The translations under genes and the position numbers were made by a program. Positions 34,396 to 42,952 of a stretch of 51,739 bases of DNA are shown piece by piece; position 1 is the stretch's first letter; the number at the start of each line of letters is the position of its first letter. The notes beneath the pieces are model-generated. The model had not been told where the DNA came from. It did not search any database and saw only the letters and a list, made by a program, of their open reading frames with translations. The stretch is from positions 1 through 51,739 of the forward strand of contig JAAYUY010000028.1 in the NCBI GenBank assembly GCA_012517435.1, given 5' to 3'. The stretch is from Sphingobacteriales bacterium. GTDB lineage: Bacteria; Bacteroidota; Bacteroidia; CAILMK01; JAAYUY01.

Positions 34396-36790
34396 ACATT
34401 TACACTTTGGATGCTTGCTGAGCCTTTTTGTAACACTATGGCTGATGCAGGCCTGTCAGTCGAATGATGCAGAAAAGATATTTAATTCATGGCAGGAACA
34501 TCCTGTTTATGCCTATCTCAAAATCATCTATCCTTTCGACAGCAGTTTATTCCCTTCAGATTTTGCCTGTCCCGGGTTCATCTGGGAGGAAGATAGTGCA
34601 AAGTCAGTTTCGTGGATCATTTCATTTTATGACAAGAACCAACACTATTGTTTTTCATCCGGGACAAAAAAATGGAAACCTGAAAGGGGTTTCTGGGAAA
34701 GGATAAAAAAAGAATTCAAGGGTAAATATTTGAAAATCTGCATAATAGGAGTAGATGATAAAAAAAATATCACTTCAGCGGCTCAGATTAACATTGGCAT
34801 TTCTCCTGACCCTGTCGGAGCTCCGGTATTTTACCGCGACATACCTTTACCTTTTGCCTTTGCAAGAGCTCATGTGGATTCAATAAAATGGAGATTACAG
34901 GATGTCAGCTCTGATGAACTGGCACCTGTGGTGATGGAAAACCTGCCTGTTTGTGCCAATTGCCATTCCTTTTCCCCAAATGGCAAATATTTCGGGATGG
35001 ATGTGGATGCCCTGGGAATTAAATCGGCTTATATTACTGCTGATGTCAAAGAGGAAATTGATTTTTCCCCTGAAAAATTCAATTATTGGAGCGACTTTCA
35101 GAATGGAGAATTTACTTACGGGCTTCTTTCTCAGGTTTCACCAGACGGACGTTTTGTCGTCAGCACCCTGAAAGACCACGAAATATTTGTCCCCAAACCA
35201 GATCTGTATTATTCCAACTTTTTCTTTCCCATCAGGGGTATATTGGTGGTGTATGATCGTCAAACGAAAAAATATTGGGCACTTCCCGGTGCAGACAATC
35301 CTGATTTTATTCAGAGCAATCCTTCCTGGTCGCCCGATGGAAAATACATTTATTTCACACGGGGAACTGCTGTGTCACCTGAAGAATCAGGCATTCTGAG
35401 GGGAACTGCCATTGCTGATTCGGTTAAATTCAATGATTTCCTCAACAGATGTTTTGAATATAAGCGTCTGGTGGTGTTCGATCTGTATAAAATTCCCTTT
35501 AATGAAGGCAAAGGTGGGAAAGCAGAGCCTGTCAAAGGTGCTTCAGAAAATGGAATGAGTAATTATTTCGCTAAGGTTTCTCCTGATGGTAAATGGTTGA
35601 TTTTCAACAAAGCAAAAAGTTTTATGCTCCTGCAACCCGACAGCCGTTTATACATTATGCCGGTTGAAGGTGGCTGGGTACGTGAACTGGAATGCAACAC
35701 CAATCAGATGAATTCATGGCATTCGTGGTCGCCTGACGGGAAATGGATCGTATTTTCTTCCAAAGTACTCGGGCCTTATACCCGTTTGTTTCTTTCCCAT
35801 ATTGACGAAAACGGACATGCCAGTAAGCCTGTGATGATTGAAAATCTTGTTCCTGACAAGCGGGCTGTCAATATACCGGAATTTGTCAACATACCCCCGG
35901 GTCAGAAGATGAAAATGAATGACAAGTTTTCAAAAGAAGGGGATTACAATCTGATTGTCAGGGCTTATTGGCTCAGGCTCAGGGGCGACTATGACGCTTC
36001 GCTTCAAACACTTAATTTCGCCATGAAAAAAACGCCATCCGACCCTGAGATTTTTTATCAGCGAGGACTCACCTATATCAAACTGAACCGCCTCGAAGAA
36101 GCCTTAAAAGACCTTGACAGCTCAATTGTGCTGAATCCTGAAAATGCCTCTGCATGGGGCGAAAGAGGACATGTCAGACTTATGATGAAAGATTTTAAGG
36201 CAGCAGTGAAAGATTTGGAAAAATCAGTTGCTATTTATCAGAAATCACCTCAGGCCTATTACAATCTCGCCTATGCACACAGCAAACTCGGAAATAAAAA
36301 CGCTGCCATCCGGTATTATACAAATGCCCTCAGCCTGAACCCGGGATACATTGAAGCCCTGATGAACAGGGGGGTTGAAAGGATTGAAATAAAAGACTAT
36401 CAGGGAGCCATTGCTGATTTTTCAGCGTATATCAGGCTAAAGCCGGATGATCCGCTCATTTATGTCTTACGTGCCAATGCCTATGATGAAAGTGGAAATT
36501 ACAGTCAGGCTCTTACTGATTATGATAAAGCCATCAGCCTGAAAAGAAATTTTCTCCCTGCTTACCTCAACAAAGCCATCGCCCATTACAGGCAAAACGA
36601 TTTTAATCAGGCATGGAACAATATTATTCAGGCCTGGCAACTAGGCAGTCAACATCCTGAAGTGTTGTACTGGAAAGGTATGATTAGCATAGCTATGGGT
36701 AAAAAGACGGAAGGATATAACGACCTGAAAGCTTCAGCTGCCAAAGGTTTTCAGCCTGCCAGAGCCGAAGTCGAAAAATATTCAAGATAA
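34382..36790 (+). CDS. Lipoprotein with CxxCH motif, TolB-like propeller and TPRs
   Basis: An 802-residue protein whose start overlaps the end of the chorismatase-like gene by 14 bases. A second in-frame ATG at 34385 is possible. The N-terminal signal ends in a lipobox (LMQAC), so it is a lipoprotein, probably in the outer membrane. About residues 30-180 form a beta-rich domain; near 190 lies LPVCANCHSFSPNGKYF with a CxxCH haem-c type motif. TolB/PD40-like propeller blades follow (PDGRFVVST, SWSPDGKYIYFT, VSPDGKWLIF, SWSPDGKWIVFS), up to about 510. Residues 520-800 hold about eight TPRs (YQRGLTYIKLNRLEEALKDL...). The propeller-plus-CxxCH-plus-TPR layout is found in Bacteroidota proteins of unknown function. 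Only one CxxCH is seen; haem attachment is not proven. Confidence 0.75.
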   Translation: MMKNKHLHFGCLLSLFVTLWLMQACQSNDAEKIFNSWQEHPVYAYLKIIYPFDSSLFPSDFACPGFIWEEDSAKSVSWIISFYDKNQHYCFSSGTKKWKPERGFWERIKKEFKGKYLKICIIGVDDKKNITSAAQINIGISPDPVGAPVFYRDIPLPFAFARAHVDSIKWRLQDVSSDELAPVVMENLPVCANCHSFSPNGKYFGMDVDALGIKSAYITADVKEEIDFSPEKFNYWSDFQNGEFTYGLLSQVSPDGRFVVSTLKDHEIFVPKPDLYYSNFFFPIRGILVVYDRQTKKYWALPGADNPDFIQSNPSWSPDGKYIYFTRGTAVSPEESGILRGTAIADSVKFNDFLNRCFEYKRLVVFDLYKIPFNEGKGGKAEPVKGASENGMSNYFAKVSPDGKWLIFNKAKSFMLLQPDSRLYIMPVEGGWVRELECNTNQMNSWHSWSPDGKWIVFSSKVLGPYTRLFLSHIDENGHASKPVMIENLVPDKRAVNIPEFVNIPPGQKMKMNDKFSKEGDYNLIVRAYWLRLRGDYDASLQTLNFAMKKTPSDPEIFYQRGLTYIKLNRLEEALKDLDSSIVLNPENASAWGERGHVRLMMKDFKAAVKDLEKSVAIYQKSPQAYYNLAYAHSKLGNKNAAIRYYTNALSLNPGYIEALMNRGVERIEIKDYQGAIADFSAYIRLKPDDPLIYVLRANAYDESGNYSQALTDYDKAISLKRNFLPAYLNKAIAHYRQNDFNQAWNNIIQAWQLGSQHPEVLYWKGMISIAMGKKTEGYNDLKASAAKGFQPARAEVEKYSR

Positions 36791-36866
36791 AAAAACCAGC
36801 TCACGAAATAATTTGCGGGCATTGTTTATAAAATTGTATTTCAACCTCCCGGATGCAGGTTACCGT

Positions 36867-37967
36867 TTAAGAATTATTGATTATTCGTCCTTTAATTCTT
36901 TTGTCAGCCAACCACATAATTATCCAATACACAGGCATTACAAAAGGATATAAAATGATTGCCAGAAAATAATAGCCATGATAATTCGAGGCTGCATCAC
37001 CAATAATCAGGTCAATGATATTGAATGAGAACATGTAAATCAACAAAACTATAAACGGAAGAATAATACTGCCGGTAATGACAATCCTTGAATGTTTTTT
37101 TGCCGGCTCTTTTCTCCTGTATTTTTTAATACCAATGAGATGAAGAAAAGCAGTCAGCACAAAGAAAATGAGCGCCATTCCAATTGGTCTGACAGCAATC
37201 ATTGCCTTTGCAAAACCATTAATTCCGGGCTTGTAAATAACTTCAAAAAAGTCTGCAGGTAGTTCTGAAAAATTCCAGACAGAAATACCATCATTCTGCC
37301 CTTTGTTTGGCTTTCCGAGATTTGTTGTCAGCGGATAAGTAAAGTCCGATGCGTCTAAGGTTATTTCCAGATTGTCAAAAGATTTCCAATATTTTGCTGG
37401 TGAAAGAGAATAACGAAAGCTATATTCCTTAACCCAGTCCGACCTGTCTGTCCAGACATTTGCCATGTACTCAACCCTGATTTGATGTTCCCCCTTTGTC
37501 AGGTCAATCTCAAAGTATTTCAAATCATTCAGATAATAAATGGTCCCTGAATTTTCCTGCCAGAAAATTTCCACAGTTTCCCCCTCTTCATCCCTGGATG
37601 ATCGATTAAATGAATTTGAGAATTTTTCAAAAGGAGTATGCCTGATCGTCTTATATTCATAAGGTACATCAAGAACTTTAATCTCCCGGTTATCAACCCA
37701 GACGCTGAAATTGCCATTATAGTCCTTAGCGATAAATAGCATTGGAATTTGTTGGCCGGAAGTGTCAGTTCTGATGAGGTATTCTATCCTGTAAAATGCT
37801 GTCTTAAAGTCCTTATCAATTTTCAGGTAAATTTTTTCTTTGAGGATATCAATGTCATGGCTGGAGAAAGCAGAACCGGTTCGGGTTCCTTCCAAAACAG
37901 GGGATGCCATATTCGCCAAACATATTCGTCCGGAAAGAAATAAAATTATTGTCAGTATCTGCCTCAT
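36867..37967 (-). CDS. Unknown exported protein with C-terminal membrane helices
   Basis: A 366-residue protein with an N-terminal signal sequence (MRQILTIILFLSGRICLA), a beta-rich extracytoplasmic region (about 25-240) with many aromatic residues, then three hydrophobic stretches (about 243-266, 285-308 and 325-350). A short Arg/Lys linker (GIKKYRRKEPAKKHSR) between the first and second implies a cytoplasmic loop. I do not recognise the family. It resembles in layout proteins with a periplasmic sandwich domain held by C-terminal helices. It converges with the TPR lipoprotein gene, with a 76-base gap without a clear terminator hairpin. Confidence 0.55.
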   Translation of the reverse strand: MRQILTIILFLSGRICLANMASPVLEGTRTGSAFSSHDIDILKEKIYLKIDKDFKTAFYRIEYLIRTDTSGQQIPMLFIAKDYNGNFSVWVDNREIKVLDVPYEYKTIRHTPFEKFSNSFNRSSRDEEGETVEIFWQENSGTIYYLNDLKYFEIDLTKGEHQIRVEYMANVWTDRSDWVKEYSFRYSLSPAKYWKSFDNLEITLDASDFTYPLTTNLGKPNKGQNDGISVWNFSELPADFFEVIYKPGINGFAKAMIAVRPIGMALIFFVLTAFLHLIGIKKYRRKEPAKKHSRIVITGSIILPFIVLLIYMFSFNIIDLIIGDAASNYHGYYFLAIILYPFVMPVYWIIMWLADKRIKGRIINNS

Positions 37968-38133
37968 TATTTTTTTAAATTTTAAATCCGAAAAAAATAT
38001 TTCAACCTATCTGCAAATCACGAACAAATGTAGGAAAAGATTTAATGGAAGTAGTAAAGACATATATCAATTTCTTTCACCATATTTTTTGGCAGTAAAG
38101 CAGACGTCCTTAAAATATTTCCCGGGCAATGAT

Positions 38134-41073
38134 TTAATGTATTACATTGATCTTCATAACACAATGATTATCTCTGTTGATTCTGACGAGAAATGTTCCT
38201 TCAGGAAGTAATTCGGTCGAAATTGTATTTTGTGCCTTGTTTTGAAGTTTCTCTGAAAGCCACAAACGTCCGTACAAATCAAATATTTCGACTGAAAAAA
38301 TGCCTTTTGATGTATTGATAGTCAATTCTTTATTTGCGGGATTTGGAAAAAGAACAAATGATTTTGGGGAAATTTGCTCCGTTATAGAGTTTAGTACTTC
38401 AATAAAGGCCGTTTTATTCATAGTATCAGAATTACCCTGCTGGTCAGCCACGGCAAGAGAAACTGAAAAACTTCCCGGTATGGGGTAATGAATGTAAGGA
38501 GGAGTTTTTCCCGTCCACTGAGATGGAGTGCCTCCCTCAAAGTTCCATTGCCAGCTAATGGGATTTCCTTCTGAAATGTCGGTAAACAATAAGCTATCGC
38601 CTGCAGTGATTTGCTGTTTACTGGCAATAAATGAAGCTTTCAGAGGCCTTTCCTCCACAGGCCATACACAAGTCCATAATCCCCTGCCATGTGTGGCTGC
38701 AATTACTTTATTGTCTGATTTTCTTACCTGAAGCATATCAACCCTGACGTTTGGAATGGTATTGCTTTGCAGTATCCATTCCGGAGCAGCGGCTGAAATA
38801 TTATCACATGTCCATATCCCTGTTTCAGTGGCGAGCATGGCCTGAAGTGAGTTTTTAGGGTGAAGAATTCCCCACCTGACCGGTATGTCGGGGAGATTGC
38901 CTTCGATGGCTTTCCATGTTTTTCCTTGATCGAAAGTCAGCCAGACAGATGAAACTCCGTAATTTGAAATGGTTATCAGGATGGTGTCGTCAGTCGTACC
39001 GGTAGCTATGCCGGAAATGTTGGCTGTTGGAAATGAAGGGCTCCCGATTTCCTTAGCTTTTGCCGAGGTCAGTATTTTTTCAATCTTAAACAATCTTCCC
39101 GACAGGGTACCAACCAATACATCCGGATTATCATCTTTATATGACGGACAAATCTTTACAGCAGAGAATATTGCTGAAGAGCCTGTGTTTGCATTGATAA
39201 TTAAAGAAACGGGAGGGTTATCATTGGCATCAATAGTCAGGAGTTTGTCAATATTATCTCCTGCAAAGGTTACTGCATTGGCAATCAAAATATTATCGGC
39301 AGAGGCATAATCGGCAGGGGAGATAAAAGTTCCTGACTGAATACCTGCATTGGCATAAAACTGACCATTGTCGGTAAACTGATAGCGGTTATAATAAAAA
39401 GATGTGATCAGCATGTCGGGATAATCTTTGTCGAAGAAGCAAAAAGCTCCATCTCCGCCATTTATCATATCCCTCAGACTGAAAGCCTTGCCTGTAAACC
39501 AAAGGCTGCCATTATCCTGAAGGCCTCCGGCATATTCATTTCTCTGCGGATGAATGTCGCAGGTATAAAACTGAAGACTGTTAAAACCCCTGTTTCTTGG
39601 ATAAAAGACCGGTGTCGTTGAATTGGCATCTTCTGTATAAAAAATACCTCCATCGGTGGAGATAAGCATTTTTCCACCCGTACCAAGGTATAAAAACTGA
39701 TGAATATCTGCATGAACAAAGTCGTCTCCGCCAAGGGTGTACATTTTTGCCCAATCGCTCATTTTCACCCATGAGTTACCGCCATTTACAGAGCGGTGAA
39801 CATCCAGTCCTCCGATATAAACTGTATTGGCATTCAATGGGTCAACTTCCACAGTTAAGGCATGCCAGGCAATGGTAGCAAAACCATTTCCGCTGACATT
39901 GGGAAGGTTTTTTTGTTGCCAGCTTTTGCCCCCATCATTCGACCTGAGGATGTGTTTACAATAGCTGTAATTAAAACCTTCAGGAGTGAAATAGCCCGAT
40001 CCAATCAGGGCATATACCGTATTGGCATTTGAAGGAGCAGCAGCCAGCATCACCCGACCCGGGACATTCAGCTCCGGTGTAGCTTCTATCATTTTCTGAA
40101 AACTATCTATGACTGTCCATGAACCGGGAGTTCCGGCATCCGACCATAAAATCACTGCTCCACCCTTTGACTTCATGTTTTTCATTGTGCCGGCAATCAG
40201 CCTGTTTCCTGCTGTAATCTCTATATCAGAAACGGCATAAGGTTCTTTCTCACCTTTAATATCCGGCAAAACCTGTGTCCAGCTTGCTCCTCCGTCTTCC
40301 GAACGATAAAGCCCATCCTCCGGCAGGCTTTGATGTGTTTGTCCCTGATAAAATCCTGAGACCACGGCAGCATACACTACTGAATTCCCGTTTTCATTTC
40401 TCACCACGATATCTGAAATATAAGCAAAATCTTTTGTTGAAGGGAGTTTAAACCATGTTTTACCTCCGTCACTACTCTTAAAAATACCGCTTCCACGCCC
40501 GGATGATTCCCTGTAAATGATCCTTGCTGTAAAAGGCTCTCCCGTTCCAACGTAAAAAGTGGAGGGATGGTTTGGATCGTAACAAATTGCACTAACAGAA
40601 AGATTTTCCTGAAATCCATCTGCTACATACCACATTGAATTACTGTCAATTATATTGTTATTATACCACAAACCACCAGTAACACTGCCCGCCCAGATTT
40701 TTTTACCGCTGCCTTCATTGGGATCTATCATCATAGCCCTTACTCTTCCGCCCATATTTGAGGGTATTTCATTCCATGTCAACTGGCTTCCTGAACGGTA
40801 AAAACCGGATGATTTGATTTGTTGTAATGCATTTTCCAGTCTTTCGAGCGGTACACGGTTTAACTCCGGATCGAAAGTCATCAGAAAGTTTTGCCAGGCT
40901 GCGGCTGCAGGTTCATCCGCCATTTGTTTTTCATTCCTTATACCAAAATGACTTTCATATTCATCATAAAAAGCACAAAGTTTCCGTTCAAATTTTTCAT
41001 GAGGGCTTAAAACCATTTCCCCTCCTTCAATAAACAGAAACGATAACAGAATGACAAGGATAAACGCTTTCAT
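38134..41073 (-). CDS. T9SS-secreted Asp-box beta-propeller protein with PKD domain
   Basis: A 979-residue protein. A signal peptide (MKAFILVILLSFLFIEGG) leads to two sortilin/Vps10-like propeller regions with Asp-box motifs S.DGG..W: SSDGGKTWFKL, SEDGGASWTQV, SNDGGKSWQQK, SVNGGNSWVKM, STDGGIFYTED and TFDQGKTWKAI. A PKD domain (SFIASKQQITAGDSLLF...WQWNFEGGTP) lies at about 805-890, and a type A T9SS sorting domain (VLFPNPANKELTI...LLPEGTFLVRI) forms the last 75 residues. Such proteins are exported through T9SS. Asp-box propellers occur in sialidases and in non-enzymatic binding proteins, and no sialidase catalytic residues are identified, so enzymatic activity is uncertain. Confidence 0.85.
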   Translation of the reverse strand: MKAFILVILLSFLFIEGGEMVLSPHEKFERKLCAFYDEYESHFGIRNEKQMADEPAAAAWQNFLMTFDPELNRVPLERLENALQQIKSSGFYRSGSQLTWNEIPSNMGGRVRAMMIDPNEGSGKKIWAGSVTGGLWYNNNIIDSNSMWYVADGFQENLSVSAICYDPNHPSTFYVGTGEPFTARIIYRESSGRGSGIFKSSDGGKTWFKLPSTKDFAYISDIVVRNENGNSVVYAAVVSGFYQGQTHQSLPEDGLYRSEDGGASWTQVLPDIKGEKEPYAVSDIEITAGNRLIAGTMKNMKSKGGAVILWSDAGTPGSWTVIDSFQKMIEATPELNVPGRVMLAAAPSNANTVYALIGSGYFTPEGFNYSYCKHILRSNDGGKSWQQKNLPNVSGNGFATIAWHALTVEVDPLNANTVYIGGLDVHRSVNGGNSWVKMSDWAKMYTLGGDDFVHADIHQFLYLGTGGKMLISTDGGIFYTEDANSTTPVFYPRNRGFNSLQFYTCDIHPQRNEYAGGLQDNGSLWFTGKAFSLRDMINGGDGAFCFFDKDYPDMLITSFYYNRYQFTDNGQFYANAGIQSGTFISPADYASADNILIANAVTFAGDNIDKLLTIDANDNPPVSLIINANTGSSAIFSAVKICPSYKDDNPDVLVGTLSGRLFKIEKILTSAKAKEIGSPSFPTANISGIATGTTDDTILITISNYGVSSVWLTFDQGKTWKAIEGNLPDIPVRWGILHPKNSLQAMLATETGIWTCDNISAAAPEWILQSNTIPNVRVDMLQVRKSDNKVIAATHGRGLWTCVWPVEERPLKASFIASKQQITAGDSLLFTDISEGNPISWQWNFEGGTPSQWTGKTPPYIHYPIPGSFSVSLAVADQQGNSDTMNKTAFIEVLNSITEQISPKSFVLFPNPANKELTINTSKGIFSVEIFDLYGRLWLSEKLQNKAQNTISTELLPEGTFLVRINRDNHCVMKINVIH

Positions 41074-41153
41074 AAGTTCAAATAATCAATGAATTCAGGT
41101 GATTTTTCAGGCTGTAATTTACATCAAAAACGAGTAAGAAAACGATCTGACTT

Positions 41154-42002
41154 TCAACTTTTAGCAGTTGAAGCTAATACGACAGCAGACAGGATAAGGC
41201 TACCGCCCAGCAAGGTTGACCATGAGGGTATTTCATGCAGCAGAAGGAAAGCAAACAAAATCCCGTAAACAGGCTCCATACTTGCCGCCAGGCTTGCATA
41301 GGAGGCTTTAATATGTTTCAGAGAGCGCACAAATAAAGTGTGTGCCAGAGCTGTGAAAATGGTTCCTAATAAGAACAACAGAATAAATGATTTAAAATTC
41401 AGACTGAAAGGAATGAAGAATAATAACGGTAAAAGGCTGATACATGCAAAACCATCGAGATACAAAGAAATCAGCCATGGGGAATTTTGCTGAACGAGTT
41501 TCCGGTTTCCCAGTGCAATAAAAGAAAAAGACAGTCCTGAGAGGATGCCCCAAAGCACGCCTTTTGTTTCAGTATATGCCAGATTAAATTCAGGTATCAT
41601 CAGATAAACGCCTGCAATTGCGAGTAATGCAAGAAAAATGAACGTTTTTTTTAACCTTTCCCTAAAAAACAATGGTTCAAAAAGGGAAGTAAACAGTGGG
41701 AATGTACTATAGGATAGCAGGGCAATACCGACTGTGGAAAGCTGAACGGCTCTGAAAAAAGAAAACCAGTGAAAAGCCAGTAAAATTCCAAGGATTGCTG
41801 ACAAGCCATAATCTTTATTTTCATAAAGCTTAAAACTTTTCTTATTAAGACCTAAAGTGAGGGAAAGAGCAGCAGCTGCAAAAAGCACCCTGCCAAATGT
41901 AATCACCATTGCCGGAAGGCTCAGCCATTTGCCAAACAGCCCTGCAAAGCCAAATAACATGACTGAAAAATGGAGATTCAGATAGGATAGCTTCCTTTTC
42001 AT
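41154..42002 (-). CDS. EamA/DMT-family transporter
   Basis: A 282-residue protein with ten hydrophobic segments arranged as two EamA repeats (about 5-135 and 145-280), the normal drug/metabolite transporter layout. The first helix has the familiar VMLFGFAGLFGKWL and the repeat ends carry the SKNE-like positive-inside loops. Members export amino acids, nucleotides or other small metabolites, and substrate cannot be predicted from sequence. It has no operon partner: a 163-base spacer precedes it and 80 bases follow. Confidence 0.85.
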   Translation of the reverse strand: MKRKLSYLNLHFSVMLFGFAGLFGKWLSLPAMVITFGRVLFAAAALSLTLGLNKKSFKLYENKDYGLSAILGILLAFHWFSFFRAVQLSTVGIALLSYSTFPLFTSLFEPLFFRERLKKTFIFLALLAIAGVYLMIPEFNLAYTETKGVLWGILSGLSFSFIALGNRKLVQQNSPWLISLYLDGFACISLLPLLFFIPFSLNFKSFILLFLLGTIFTALAHTLFVRSLKHIKASYASLAASMEPVYGILFAFLLLHEIPSWSTLLGGSLILSAVVLASTAKS

Positions 42003-42165
42003 TCATGACAAAGGTCGGGAAATATTGGATTTACTTCCTGATGCAGCGACATTTTGTACCAGGAAATTTATCAGATTTTGTGAATATTCACGCTATCATT
42101 TAAGCATGACGTAATATATTTATCCTCTGACCGGGGAAAAAACCAGTTCAGAAAACATCCCGTGT

Positions 42166-42942
42166 TTATTTTTTCACTACTGCCGTAACTTTTTCTGCAA
42201 TGTGCAAAGCAGTGGTCAGGGTACTGAGATCCGGATACAATTCTCCGTTTTGACCAGAATAATGTCCATGTCCGATGGGTTTTAACTCATACAAGGCCTG
42301 AAGGTTATCAAGATCAATATCAGCTGCATAAATCAGGGATGGTTGGCAAGAGGTTTTGTAATTTTCATCATCCGGATACTTGTTGTTGGTCCAGTATTCA
42401 TTCCAGTCCCAGGTCTGGTTGATTTCCATCAAAAGGCGAAATTTTGAGGAGGGAAGTTCTCCGGTTTGACTGATGAGAACAAAATCGGCTTTGGGAGTGG
42501 CTGAAGTAACTGCATCTGGCATAGGTGTTTTAGCTGTTGGAATATAAAGGCCATCGGCTTCAACAACTCCTCTTTTGTGAGACCAGTAAGGAAGAGCAGC
42601 AGGTCTTCTTATCTCTCCCGGCTGCCAGTAGTTCCGGCTCTTGTCTCCATGTTCAAAAACCCCTTTGGCAATTGATTTCGCTACATAAAGAGTGGTAATA
42701 TATTGTCCATCCATTGTTTCAATCCAAATAGCCATCAGCGGATGATTGTGATATTTGCCTTTCTTAAAATTCAGTTCAATCTGAGGACCTGTCGTATGCA
42801 GGGAAGTTGTTATAATTTCAGGCATCATTTCTACCTGCTGATTTTTTTTGGTTCCTGTACAGGTTGATAGCAGGCTGATTATCAGGACAGCAAGCAAGGT
42901 GGCAATTATTTTATTTCTCAGGGTTAAAATGCTTTTTTTCAT
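42166..42942 (-). CDS. DUF2271-like exported protein paired with a TonB receptor
   Basis: A 258-residue protein with an N-terminal membrane/signal segment (KIIATLLAVLIISLLSTCTG; the Cys may be a lipid anchor, although LSTC is a poor lipobox). A core (HPLMAIWIETMDGQYITTLYVAKSIAKG) resembles DUF2271 proteins, which are periplasmic and often associated with iron, haem or flavin-related genes. The middle contains a conserved SRNYWQPGE / RRPAALPYWSHKRGV segment. It starts 10 bases after the stop of a TonB-dependent receptor gene, so they form an operon. The role is probably periplasmic capture or handling of what the receptor imports. The assignment to DUF2271 is by eye. Confidence 0.6.
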   Translation of the reverse strand: MKKSILTLRNKIIATLLAVLIISLLSTCTGTKKNQQVEMMPEIITTSLHTTGPQIELNFKKGKYHNHPLMAIWIETMDGQYITTLYVAKSIAKGVFEHGDKSRNYWQPGEIRRPAALPYWSHKRGVVEADGLYIPTAKTPMPDAVTSATPKADFVLISQTGELPSSKFRLLMEINQTWDWNEYWTNNKYPDDENYKTSCQPSLIYAADIDLDNLQALYELKPIGHGHYSGQNGELYPDLSTLTTALHIAEKVTAVVKK

Positions 42943-42952
42943 ATATGGAGTT

